This document shows, in pieces, positions 34,365-41,788 of a stretch of DNA of 46,193 bases (its first letter is position 1; each line of letters opens with the position of its first letter). The stretch spans positions 1 through 46,193 of the forward strand of contig CAKTXO010000004.1 in NCBI GenBank assembly GCA_934630985.1, read 5' to 3'. The stretch is from an uncultured Oscillospiraceae bacterium. Its GTDB lineage: Bacteria > Bacillota > Clostridia > Oscillospirales > Oscillospiraceae. The translations under genes and the position numbers were made by a program. Under the pieces are notes generated by a model, which did not search any database, had not been told where the DNA came from, and saw nothing but the letters and a program-made list of their open reading frames with translations.

Positions 34365-35942
34365 ATGGAAAAGCTGCAAAAGATTCTCATCGGAGCCATG
34401 GTGTTCTTCTTCCTGCTGGGAGCGGCGGCACTGATTCTGCTTCTCCGGCCGGAGCCTGAGGCCGCGGCGGCGGAAACCCAGCCTCAGCAAACCCTGACCC
34501 AGTCCCTTTGGCGGTATCCGGACAATCTTCGGCTGGGGGAAGCCCTGGCAAGCCGGACGTTCACCACACCGGAGGGGCAGACCACCGATCTTTCTCCTTA
34601 TTTGGGGGAGCAGGGAACCCTCTGTATGTATTGGGGCAGCTGGTGCGGCTACTGCGAAAAGCAGGTAGAGCTGCTGCTCCCTCTGACCCAAAAGTTGGAA
34701 GACCGGGGCGTGAAGGTGCTGCTCATCGATAAAATGGATCCGGAGAAGGAGAGCCTGGAAGCGGCGAAAGCCGCCCTTTCCGAAAAGGAAGTTTCCTTCG
34801 ACTGGATCATCGATTCAGATTTGTCGGTGTACCGGGAGTTGGGGATGCACATCATTCCCACCACCTACTTTTTAGACAGCACCGGACGGGTACGGCTGTG
34901 CCGGCCGGGAACCATCGGCTCCGAAGCGGAGCTGGAGGCTCAGCTGGATTACCTGAAAAACGGCGCTGCCGCCGGAACGGAAAGCTTCCTCCGGCAGAAT
35001 CTTCTGAATGCCGAGGGCGGCCTGCAGATGCACGTCTATGAAAGCGGCGGGGCTTCTCCCGACGGTCAGGATGTGCTGGCCGAGAGCCAGGGGCTTCTGA
35101 TGGCCTACGCCGCCAAAACCGGAAACCGGGAGCTGTTTCGGCAGGCCTATGGCTATGCCAAAGCCCACCTGGATCAGGGAGGCCTGCTGGCCTGGTACGC
35201 ATCCGGCGAGGAAAGGGGGCAGGTCAATGCCCTGCTGGACGATCTGCGGGTGCTGAAAAGCCTGAAGGCCATGGGAGACTATGACCAGGATGTTATGTCC
35301 CGAGCCATTGCCATTGCCGCGGGAAACCGGGATGAAGACGGAAATCTGGTGGATTTTTACAGCTTTTCCGATGGAAGCCGGGCAAACCGGCTGACCATGT
35401 GCTACTGCGACTGGCAGGCTTTGGAAATTATCCGCCCATTGGTTCCCGGCTTCGGCGACAGCCTGACCAAGGCAGAGGAAGTTCTGGAGGGGGCTTATCT
35501 AGGGGACGATTTTCCCTTCTACGCCAACTACTATGACTATGAAACAAAGACCTATGACGACGGCTCCCTGAATATGGCAGAGGCCATGCTGACCCTGCTT
35601 CACCAGGCACAGGCCGGGCATCTGAAGCCAGCCTCCCTGGGCTGGCTCCAAGCCCAGATGGCAGGGGATGGAATTTATGCCCGGTATGACACCCAGGGCA
35701 ATGTGGTGCCCGGAGGCGACTATGGGTCCGCCGCCGTCTATGCCATTGTGGGTCTGATTGCCCAGGAGGTGGGGGACGACCTGCTTCTGACCCAGGCGGT
35801 GAGCCGGATGGAGGCATTCCGGTGTTTCCAGGCGGACAGCCCCCTGAACGGTGCCTTTGCCGACAGCCTGGAGGATGTGAATGCCTTCGACCAGTGCCTG
35901 GCTCTGGTGCTCTACGCCGGAATGAATTCTCAGGACACATAA
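34365..35942 (+). CDS. Thioredoxin-like domain fused to GH8-like glycosidase
   Basis: A 525-residue membrane-anchored protein: signal-anchor (about 8-30), a TlpA/AhpC-type thioredoxin domain (about 45-200) with C94-GY-C97 in WCGYC, then an alpha-helical domain (about 205-520). In the latter, QDVLAESQGLLMAYAA has the glutamate (E240) and surroundings of the GH8 proton donor motif. ALLDDLRVLKSL (D293) corresponds to the second GH8 block, although one of its aspartates is not conserved. GH8 includes the BcsZ endoglucanase of cellulose operons, so this fits a polymer-trimming role. The thioredoxin fusion is unusual. The GH8 assignment is from motifs only; another six-hairpin glycosidase family is possible. 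Confidence 0.72.
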   Translation: MEKLQKILIGAMVFFFLLGAAALILLLRPEPEAAAAETQPQQTLTQSLWRYPDNLRLGEALASRTFTTPEGQTTDLSPYLGEQGTLCMYWGSWCGYCEKQVELLLPLTQKLEDRGVKVLLIDKMDPEKESLEAAKAALSEKEVSFDWIIDSDLSVYRELGMHIIPTTYFLDSTGRVRLCRPGTIGSEAELEAQLDYLKNGAAAGTESFLRQNLLNAEGGLQMHVYESGGASPDGQDVLAESQGLLMAYAAKTGNRELFRQAYGYAKAHLDQGGLLAWYASGEERGQVNALLDDLRVLKSLKAMGDYDQDVMSRAIAIAAGNRDEDGNLVDFYSFSDGSRANRLTMCYCDWQALEIIRPLVPGFGDSLTKAEEVLEGAYLGDDFPFYANYYDYETKTYDDGSLNMAEAMLTLLHQAQAGHLKPASLGWLQAQMAGDGIYARYDTQGNVVPGGDYGSAAVYAIVGLIAQEVGDDLLLTQAVSRMEAFRCFQADSPLNGAFADSLEDVNAFDQCLALVLYAGMNSQDT

Positions 35943-35953
35943 AGGAGAAGCCT

Positions 35954-37447
35954 ATGCTCTACAATTCCTTGCAATTTCTGCTGTTCTTCCCGGCGGCGGT
36001 GCTGGTGTACTATCTGACCCCGGCGAAGGGGCGATATCTCATGCTGGGGCTCATCAGCTACGGCTTTTACATGTGCTTTCGGCCTGTGTACGCCCTGCTG
36101 CTTTTCGGGGTAACGCTTGTGACCTACCTGGCGGGACTTGCCATCGGCAAACGTCGGCAGAGGGACAATGCCGGAAAGCATCCGGGTCTACTCTGGCTGG
36201 TGTTGGGACTGGTGCTGTGCCTGGGATGCCTGTTCGTATTCAAATATTATTCCTTTTTCGTGGGGGATGTACTCCGGGGGATTCAGGCGGTGTTCCCGGA
36301 GTGGGGTGTGACCAGCCCGGCGCTGAAGCTGGCTCTGCCTGTGGGAATTTCCTTCTTTACCTTCCAATCTCTTGGCTATGTCTTTGACGTTTATAGCGGC
36401 AAGCTGGAAGCGGAGCGGAATTTCTTCCGGTATGCGGCCTTCGTGTCCTTCTTTCCCCTGCTGTGCGCCGGGCCTATCGAGCGGGCGGGACGGATGCTTC
36501 CCCAGCTGGCTGCACCGGCGAAGCCCAGTGCCCACCGGATGAAGCGGGGGCTGTACCGGATGCTCTGGGGGTATTTCCAGAAGCTGGTGATCTCCGACCG
36601 GTGCGCCATTGCGGTGAGCCAGGTTTTCGGCAACTATGAAGCCTACGCCGGGTTCCAGCTGGTGACGGCGGCGGTGCTCTTCGCCTTCCAGATCTACGGG
36701 GACTTCGCCGGCTACTCCAATCTCGCCATCGGCGCGGCGGAGGTCATGGGCTTCCGGGTGGCGGACAATTTCAACACCCCCTATTTTTCCCGCTCCATCG
36801 GGGAATTCTGGCGCAGATGGCATATTTCCCTGTCCACCTGGTTCCGGGATTACCTCTATTTTCCCCTGGGAGGCAGCCGGTGCAGTCAGGCCAAGCACTA
36901 CCGGAATCTGATGATCGTGTTTTTTGTCAGCGGCCTGTGGCACGGAGCCGGGTGGACGTTTCTGATCTGGGGCGGGCTGAACGGCCTGTTTCAGGTGGTG
37001 GGCGCCCAGAGCCGGGACTCCCGGAAGCGGCTTCGGCAGCTTCTGCGCATCCGGGAGGATTCTTTGGGCTATACGGTTTTTCAGATGCTCGTGACCTTCT
37101 GCCTGGTGGACATCACCTGGATTTTCTTCAACGCCGCCGATGTGCGCACGGCCTTCGGCTTCCTGGCCCGGATGGTGAGCACCCTGTCTCTGGGAAATCT
37201 CTTTGGCGGGGCGCTGTTCCAGCTGGGGCTTTCCAGCGTGGAAATGCACATCCTCTTTGTGGCGCTGGTTGCCCAGTTCGCCGTCAGCCTGTGCAATTAC
37301 CGGGGAATTGTTCTGCGGGATGTACTGGGTCGTCAGGGGTTCCTGGTGCAGGATGTGGTGGCTCTGGTGGGAATCTTCACGGTGCTGATTTTCGGCATCT
37401 ACGGCCCGGCTTACAATGCCGCCAGCTTCATTTACATGCAGTTCTAG
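35954..37447 (+). CDS. MBOAT-family O-acyltransferase (AlgI/DltB-like)
   Basis: A polytopic membrane acyltransferase of 497 residues. The family core is complete: SFFTFQSLGYVFDVYSGKLEAERNFFRYAAFVSFFPLLCAGPIERA, FGDFAGYSN-like QIYGDFAGYSNLAIGAAEVMGF, SIGEFWRRWHISLSTWFRDYLYFPLGGSR, and the catalytic H330 in SGLWHGAGWTFLIWGGLNG. Such proteins move acetyl groups across the membrane for alginate (AlgI), cellulose (WssH) or D-alanine for teichoic acid (DltB). The partner SGNH gene next door favours polysaccharide O-acetylation. AAAGGAG precedes the ATG at 35954, twelve bases after the previous stop. Confidence 0.93.
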   Translation: MLYNSLQFLLFFPAAVLVYYLTPAKGRYLMLGLISYGFYMCFRPVYALLLFGVTLVTYLAGLAIGKRRQRDNAGKHPGLLWLVLGLVLCLGCLFVFKYYSFFVGDVLRGIQAVFPEWGVTSPALKLALPVGISFFTFQSLGYVFDVYSGKLEAERNFFRYAAFVSFFPLLCAGPIERAGRMLPQLAAPAKPSAHRMKRGLYRMLWGYFQKLVISDRCAIAVSQVFGNYEAYAGFQLVTAAVLFAFQIYGDFAGYSNLAIGAAEVMGFRVADNFNTPYFSRSIGEFWRRWHISLSTWFRDYLYFPLGGSRCSQAKHYRNLMIVFFVSGLWHGAGWTFLIWGGLNGLFQVVGAQSRDSRKRLRQLLRIREDSLGYTVFQMLVTFCLVDITWIFFNAADVRTAFGFLARMVSTLSLGNLFGGALFQLGLSSVEMHILFVALVAQFAVSLCNYRGIVLRDVLGRQGFLVQDVVALVGIFTVLIFGIYGPAYNAASFIYMQF

Positions 37448-37457
37448 GAGGGCGAAT

Positions 37458-39443
37458 ATGAGACGAAAAATCGAAATTTTTCTCCGGATTCTCCTGGCTC
37501 TGACGCTTTTTTGCGGCTGCTTTTATGTGGTGGACGCCACCCTGGAATTCAAGTATGACGACGGCGTGACCCCCATGTCGGACTTTTACCGCTACCCGGA
37601 GGACAGCATCGACGTGATTCTGCTGGGCAGCTCCCACCTGGGGGTGAACGTGGACACTACCATTTTGTGCAACGACTACGGCATCGGAGCCTATAAGCTC
37701 TGGGGCTCCACCCAGCCGGTGTGGAATTCCTATTACAATCTGGTGGAGGCTCTGAAAACCCAGCATCCCAAGGTGGTGGTGCTGGAAGAGCTGTGCCTGA
37801 GCCACAATGCGGAGTATTATGAGTATGCCAATGCGGTGAAAAATACCATGGGTCTGCGCTGGTCCCGGAACAAGGTGGAGGCGATTTTTGCCTCCTATGA
37901 ACCGGGCGACCGGCTCAATGCCTTCTTCCCCCTATCCCAGTATCACAGCCGGTACGCCGAGCTGACGCAGGCGGATTTTCACAGCTATTTCTGGGACAAT
38001 CGACTCTCCGAGCACAACACCCGGGACTGGAACGCGGTGTGCCCCATGCCTGAGCCTTCGGAAACTGCCGACCGCCAGCCGGTAGGGGAGAAGCAGATGA
38101 CCTATCTGAAGAAGATTCTCTACCTGTGCAAGAAGAACAACATTCCCCTTCTGGTCGTGAAGGCTCCTTACTCTGCCCCGGAGACGGAAAAGGCAAGACT
38201 CAACACCGTCAATGACTACCTGAAAGAGGAGGGAATTCCGGTACTGGACTGTCTGACGAATTTCCGGGAGTACGGCTTTGACTACGCCACGGACTTTGGC
38301 GATACCGCCGGTCACCTGAACAGCACCGGCTGCGCCAAGCTGACTGCCATTCTGGGACAGTATCTCAAGGACAATTACGACCTGCCTGACCGCACCGGCG
38401 ATCCTCTCTTCACCTACGCCACCCCTCAGGATGCAGAATTTATTCTGGGCAAGACCTTTACCGGCGACGGCCAGACCGAATTTCTGGATACCGGGAAAAA
38501 GCTCTATAGCGGCAGTCAGGATTATACCATTTTCACCCGGTTTGCCACCCGGTGTGACAGCAGCGAGAAGGTGCTCTTCTCCTGCTTCAGCGAGGCCGAG
38601 CCTTACCGGGGGCTGCTGGTTCGGCTGGCGGAGGACAATCAGCTGGATGTGGTGGTTGGCGGCAACTACTATACCAAGCTGGCTCTGCCGGAGAAGGAGT
38701 GGGTCACCCTGGCCATCACCAAGCAGGGCGATCAGTATACCTTCTATCTGGAAGGAGCCCAGGCAGGCTCTGCCCAAAGTTCCTGTGAAAATTATTCCGG
38801 AACCCTTCTTCTGGGTTGTGAGCGGATGGCGAACAACACCCTGGGACGGCTCAGCACCGTGGAAATTGACCGGTTTGAGCTCTACGACAACGCCAAATCT
38901 CCGGCAGAGTGCCTTTCCTGGACGGAAGAAAACCGGGTGAACCCCAGCCGGGAGCAGATTTTGGAAAGCTGGAAGGCAGCCTATGCCGGAATCGAAGCTT
39001 ATACCCTGGATGGGCCTTTCCGGGGTGACGGGGAGACTTGGGTGGATACCGGTGTGCGGCTGTATGCTGACCCGGCGGCAGACTGGCATCTGACGGCGGA
39101 TTTGCTGCTGGATGACCGGGACGGCACTTACCTCTCCTGCTTCAACGAGGAAGAGGGAGCTTACCGGGGACTTCTGGTGCGAAAGGCCGGGAACATGCTG
39201 TCTGTCCAGGTGGGGGAGGGAGCCGTATTCAGCACCCTGGTCTTTGACGGCGCTCACAATATCCTGGATATCGAAAAGACCGGCGACAGCTACTCGGTCA
39301 CCTTCAACGGTACCCTTCTGGGCACGGCGGACAGCGAAGCCCTGCCCTATTACGGCAGCCTGCTGGTGGGCGCGGAACGGAACTTTGATCTGGAACCGTT
39401 CCGGCAGTCCGCGCTGACGGTGTGGAGCCTGACAGTGGGATAA
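37458..39443 (+). CDS. SGNH-type acetyltransferase/esterase with two LamG-like domains
   Basis: A 661-residue extracytoplasmic protein anchored by one N-terminal helix (about 7-28). The SGNH domain (about 45-315) has the nucleophile S59 in LLGSSHLG, a WGSTQPVWNSYY segment, and the Asp/His pair D282 and H286 in GDTAGHLNSTG. Two jelly-roll (LamG/concanavalin-like) repeats follow at about 335-490 and 515-660. They share FTGDGQTEFLDTG/FRGDGETWVDTG, YRGLLVR and LLLGCERM/LLVGAERN. The SGNH part is the expected partner of the MBOAT protein (as AlgJ/AlgX or WssI), and the jelly rolls probably hold the glycan. GGAGGG lies upstream. It is the last gene of the operon. Confidence 0.85.
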   Translation: MRRKIEIFLRILLALTLFCGCFYVVDATLEFKYDDGVTPMSDFYRYPEDSIDVILLGSSHLGVNVDTTILCNDYGIGAYKLWGSTQPVWNSYYNLVEALKTQHPKVVVLEELCLSHNAEYYEYANAVKNTMGLRWSRNKVEAIFASYEPGDRLNAFFPLSQYHSRYAELTQADFHSYFWDNRLSEHNTRDWNAVCPMPEPSETADRQPVGEKQMTYLKKILYLCKKNNIPLLVVKAPYSAPETEKARLNTVNDYLKEEGIPVLDCLTNFREYGFDYATDFGDTAGHLNSTGCAKLTAILGQYLKDNYDLPDRTGDPLFTYATPQDAEFILGKTFTGDGQTEFLDTGKKLYSGSQDYTIFTRFATRCDSSEKVLFSCFSEAEPYRGLLVRLAEDNQLDVVVGGNYYTKLALPEKEWVTLAITKQGDQYTFYLEGAQAGSAQSSCENYSGTLLLGCERMANNTLGRLSTVEIDRFELYDNAKSPAECLSWTEENRVNPSREQILESWKAAYAGIEAYTLDGPFRGDGETWVDTGVRLYADPAADWHLTADLLLDDRDGTYLSCFNEEEGAYRGLLVRKAGNMLSVQVGEGAVFSTLVFDGAHNILDIEKTGDSYSVTFNGTLLGTADSEALPYYGSLLVGAERNFDLEPFRQSALTVWSLTVG

Positions 39444-39445
39444 AA

Positions 39446-39484
39446 CAATTTCCCCGTGGGGCTTTCGGCTCCACGGGGAAATTG
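39446..39484 (-). terminator. Strong hairpin shared by the operon end and the leftward transcript
   Basis: The arms CAATTTCCCCGTGG and CCACGGGGAAATTG are perfect complements. The T-run follows only on the minus strand (TTTTATCC, overlapping the TAA of the SGNH gene), so intrinsic termination is best explained for leftward transcription. On the plus strand the hairpin is followed by CTGCGGGG. Confidence 0.75.
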
Positions 39485-39557
39485 CTGCGGGGAAAATGGA
39501 TATTTGAAAAAGGGAAGAATCAAAGGAATCCTGTCGCAAAATTTGACAATAGGAGCA

Positions 39558-39573
39558 GTTAGCAACTGCTAAC
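39558..39573. promoter_or_regulatory. GTTAGC-N4-GCTAAC operator 1
   Basis: The palindrome GTTAGC-AACT-GCTAAC lies nine bases downstream of the -10 of the leftward promoter, over the transcription start. It is one of four sites in 2.3 kb. It resembles DtxR/IdeR-type iron boxes built on GGTTAG/CTAACC half-sites; the regulator is not in the window. Confidence 0.8.
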
Positions 39574-39582
39574 CTCGTGGAT

Positions 39583-39611
39583 ATCATAGCGGAATTTGCC
39601 CCATTTGTCAA
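39583..39611 (-). promoter_or_regulatory. Leftward promoter of the candidate small RNA
   Basis: On the minus strand TTGACA (39606-39611), 17 bases, TATGAT (39583-39588). The hexamers and most of the spacer match the promoter of the small peptide-DUF3793 operon at 41812-41840, which suggests duplication of one promoter-operator unit. Confidence 0.82.
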
Positions 39612-39638
39612 GCCCCTTTCAAAACTTTTCATTGGCAC

Positions 39639-39687
39639 TTGACAACTGGGGTAATATGGATTATCATTCCGGTTAGAGAATGCTAAC
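39639..39687 (+). promoter_or_regulatory. Promoter and operator 2 of the HMA-domain gene
   Basis: TTGACA (39639-39644), 17 bases, TATCAT (39662-39667), then the operator GTTAGA-GAAT-GCTAAC at 39672-39687 over the expected start site. It is divergent from the leftward promoter. Confidence 0.82.
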
Positions 39688-39719
39688 TCTTCATAGAATG
39701 ATGAAAGAAGGAACTGTCA

Positions 39720-40073
39720 ATGGGAAACGTGATCATTCTTGCAATCCTGCTGGTGATAGTTGTGCTGGCCGTGAACAGCGGCAGGAAGCATTTTAAGGGC
39801 AGCGGCGGCTGCTGCTGCGGCGGCGGGGAGGAACGCCCCCACAAGAAGCTGGAGGAGCCCGCCATCGGTCAGCGGGTGCTGAGCGTGGAAGGAATGCACT
39901 GCGAGAACTGCCAGGCGCGGATTGAGAAGGCCGTCGACCGTCTGGACGGAGTGGTCTGCAAGACCAACCTGCACAAGAAGACGGCAACGGTAACCTACAG
40001 TCAGCCGGTTTCCGACGATACCCTGAAGGAGATTGTGGAGAAGCAGGGCTACCGGGTTACGGAGATTCACTGA
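39720..40073 (+). CDS. Cys-rich membrane peptide fused to a heavy-metal-associated domain
   Basis: A 117-residue protein: one N-terminal membrane helix (about 3-19), a basic stretch, a Cys/Gly cluster (C31-C33, CCCGGG), then an HMA domain (about 51-117) with the metal-binding GMHCENC (C61, C64). The first 40 residues resemble the small FeoB-associated Cys-rich membrane proteins of Clostridia. The HMA fold binds copper(I), zinc or similar ions. It sits alone behind a GTTAGC-type operator shared with the flavodoxin operon, so it belongs to a metal-stress regulon. The ion handled is not clear from sequence. Confidence 0.85.
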   Translation: MGNVIILAILLVIVVLAVNSGRKHFKGSGGCCCGGGEERPHKKLEEPAIGQRVLSVEGMHCENCQARIEKAVDRLDGVVCKTNLHKKTATVTYSQPVSDDTLKEIVEKQGYRVTEIH

Positions 40074-40085
40074 GCGAAAACGTCT

Positions 40086-40117
40086 GCCCCCGGAGGGATA
40101 TCCCTCCGGGGGCTTTG
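40086..40117 (+). terminator. Terminator of the HMA-domain gene
   Basis: GCCCCCGGAGGGA and TCCCTCCGGGGGC form a 13-bp stem with a two-base loop, followed by a short TTTGAT. Confidence 0.78.
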
Positions 40118-40158
40118 ATATGCTTATGTTGCCACTGGCGTGCGTTTGAATAGAAGGT

Positions 40159-40462
40159 GTCATTGCGAACTAGTCCGCAGACTGGTGTGGCAATCCGCTC
40201 TCAATATCCGGAAACTATCGGCGAAGCGCAAAGGCTCCCCTTGCTGACCAAGGGGGAGCTGCCCCAGTGCGCACACTGGGGCTGAGGGGATCAGAACTTT
40301 CCCTTTTTGACAATCCCTCAGTCTCGCGCTTGCGTGGGACGCGCGAGCCAGCTCCCTTTACACAAGGGAGCTGTGGGTGCTCCCGCACCAGTGCGTTTAT
40401 CGATGGTTCTCGGAATATCCGGGGGATTGCCACGCCAGTGTGAGCACTGGTTCGCAATGACA
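40159..40462. repeat. Composite REP-like element with inner hairpins
   Basis: Two REP units in opposite orientation (40159-40196 and 40424-40462) bound about 230 bases with further stems: GGCTCCCCTTG/CAAGGGGGAGC, GCCCCAGTG/CACTGGGGC and AGCTCCCTT/AAGGGAGCT. The right-hand part, ending TTCTCGGAA-TA-CCGGGGGATTGCC, matches 4526-4548, so the two loci carry related composites. The 40118-40508 gap has no gene. Confidence 0.82.
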
Positions 40463-40508
40463 TATGCCCTACCGGGGGCGTTTTTCTTTGAATGTCATCC
40501 TCTTTCCC

Positions 40509-40548
40509 AAAAAACGCATACGGGCAATGCCATTCGGCATTGCCCGTA
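40509..40548 (-). terminator. Terminator of the flavodoxin operon
   Basis: Read leftward, TACGGGCAATGCC-GAAT-GGCATTGCCCGTA (40519-40548) is followed by TGCG and six T residues (40509-40514). Confidence 0.88.
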
Positions 40549-40602
40549 CACGATTAGGGGAAATCCATTAGGAGGTATTTTAGGAGGTATTTCGGTTTTG
40601 GC

Positions 40603-41025
40603 TTATGCCAGTGCGGCACCCAGGTTCCGACAGGCCTCCTGGGCCTCATCGTCGGGGGCTTCCTGGCAGATCACGCTGTCACAGGCCAGCTTCGCGCCGT
40701 CTGCCTGACAGGTTTCCTCCCAGGTGCGCATCCACTCGCCGTCGCCCCAGCCGTAGGAGCCGAACAGGGCGATCTTTTTGCCGGAGAGCTTACTGCGGCA
40801 GTCCTGGAACAGAGGATCAAATTCGCTGTCCTCCAGTTCCTCCGCACCCATGGCGGGGCAGCCGAAGGCAACGGCATCAAATTCGTCCATACGCTCGGCG
40901 GAGAACTCAGCCACGGGAGCCAGACAAACCTCACAGCCTGCGCTTTTGGCGCCTTCGGCCACGGCATTGGCCATTTCCTCGGTATTACCGGTACCGCTCC
41001 AATAAACAACAGCAACTTTACGCAT
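40603..41025 (-). CDS. Short-chain flavodoxin
   Basis: A 140-residue FMN-binding electron carrier. The phosphate-binding loop is VVYWSGTGNTEEMA (about 7-20), the two FMN-stacking loops are at FGCPAMGAEEL (about 54-64) and GSYGWGDGEW (about 89-98). Flavodoxins replace ferredoxin when iron is scarce. This fits the operon's GTTAGC-type operators and the DUF3793 gene 33 bases upstream. Confidence 0.93.
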   Translation of the reverse strand: MRKVAVVYWSGTGNTEEMANAVAEGAKSAGCEVCLAPVAEFSAERMDEFDAVAFGCPAMGAEELEDSEFDPLFQDCRSKLSGKKIALFGSYGWGDGEWMRTWEETCQADGAKLACDSVICQEAPDDEAQEACRNLGAALA

Positions 41026-41058
41026 CGTATTTTCAACCTTTCCATTTATAATGGTATA

Positions 41059-41610
41059 TCAACCGGCTACGGTCAGCCGTTCAATATCAATTCCCTTCGC
41101 CCAGGCATCGCAGTAGATTTCGGTACATTTGCGGTACTGGGCAAACTTCTGCCTGGCTCCTGCCTCGTCGGTGTAGACCTTCCAGCAGCCCACGCACTTG
41201 CAGGTGCAGGGCTTATTTTCGATGAAGCCGCACACATCTGCCGGAGGATAGCCCAGAAACAGGCCGATTTCGTGGGGAAACTCCTCCCGGGCACGGAGTT
41301 TTCGGGCTAGGCGCACCAGGCATTGCTCGCTTTTGGCGCAATCATAGCCCAGCGGATTCAAAATCCGCATGGCCTCCCCATGGCGCAAATCCTCCGCCAA
41401 CTGCCGGGGTCGGTACAGGTAGATCAGCGCCTTCTTCTCCGAAAACCGGAGGGGAACCACCCGAAGCCCCTTCCGGCAGAGCCGACCGTTCAGCCGGCAC
41501 AGAGAGGCCACCAGCTCCGCCCGATCCGGGCAAGGGCAGCTGAACAGATTTGCGGTTTTGATGCCTGCCAGGGTGGGGGCGCAGTTGCGGATCAGGTAAT
41601 CCTCGGACAT
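41059..41610 (-). CDS. DUF3793 family protein
   Basis: A 183-residue cytosolic protein with the DUF3793 marks: an N-terminal CAPTLAGIKTANLFSC, the middle PHEIGLFLGYPPADVCGFI and the C-terminal ENKPCTCKCVGCWKVYTDEAGARQKFAQYRKCTEIY. It is Cys-rich (at least nine). Its biochemical role is unknown; in Clostridia such genes occur next to iron-uptake (feo) and flavodoxin genes. It is the second gene of the operon, starting one base after the small membrane peptide. Confidence 0.9.
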   Translation of the reverse strand: MSEDYLIRNCAPTLAGIKTANLFSCPCPDRAELVASLCRLNGRLCRKGLRVVPLRFSEKKALIYLYRPRQLAEDLRHGEAMRILNPLGYDCAKSEQCLVRLARKLRAREEFPHEIGLFLGYPPADVCGFIENKPCTCKCVGCWKVYTDEAGARQKFAQYRKCTEIYCDAWAKGIDIERLTVAG

Positions 41611-41611
41611 A

Positions 41612-41737
41612 TCATTGGCTCCTTCCCGGCTGCTTTGCCAGCTGCCTTAAATGCTTTTTTAGGCGGAAAAGGAGCGTGAGCAGCATGACAAGTCCGACCA
41701 GGGCACTGCCGGTGGAGAAAAAGCCGGAGACAGTCAA
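41612..41737 (-). CDS. 41-residue membrane peptide with TTG start
   Basis: The frame begins at TTG (41735-41737), six bases after AAGGAG, and reads MTVSGFFSTGSALVGLVMLL then TLLFRLKKHLRQLAKQPGRSQ: one membrane helix followed by a basic tail. It ends one base before the DUF3793 start. It fills the space between the operator-controlled promoter and DUF3793, so it is the first gene of the operon. The strong ribosome-binding site, tight spacing and clean helix-plus-basic-tail pattern support it. Function unknown. Confidence 0.72.
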   Translation of the reverse strand: MTVSGFFSTGSALVGLVMLLTLLFRLKKHLRQLAKQPGRSQ

Positions 41738-41755
41738 GGAAGGCTCCTTTCCAAG

Positions 41756-41771
41756 GTTAGCAAACGCTAAC
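41756..41771. promoter_or_regulatory. GTTAGC-N4-GCTAAC operator 3
   Basis: The palindrome GTTAGC-AAAC-GCTAAC lies in the leader of the membrane peptide-DUF3793-flavodoxin operon, 33 bp (three helical turns) downstream of operator 4. Confidence 0.82.
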
Positions 41772-41788
41772 CGACGGGTTTTGAAACG

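Larger units (their letters stand above)
39440..39576 (-). ncRNA. Candidate metal-regulated small RNA (about 135 nt)
   Basis: A leftward promoter (TTGACA-N17-TATGAT at 39583-39611) with a GTTAGC palindrome at its start reads into sequence without any ATG. About 90 bases later it meets a 14-bp perfect stem followed on this strand by TTTTATCC. The transcript would carry unpaired C/U-rich runs (GCUCCU, UUCCCUUUUUC, UUUUCCCC) able to pair with ribosome-binding sites, like the iron-sparing FsrA RNA. Only a TTG-started frame that runs through the terminator exists, with no ribosome-binding site. The existence and role are inferred. Confidence 0.5.

Noticed and set aside
20504..39443. Gram-positive Pel operon
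   Set aside because: A degenerate GGDEF membrane protein is present, but the signature PelF (GT4), PelG and PelA proteins are absent, and the synthase is a GT2 with a BcsB partner.
39350..39565. Small protein encoded by the leftward transcript
   Set aside because: The only frame starts at TTG without a ribosome-binding site and reads straight through the terminator stem, so a non-coding product fits better.
40086..40117. Riboswitch near the HMA gene
   Set aside because: The structure is a simple GC stem downstream of the stop codon and reads as a terminator.
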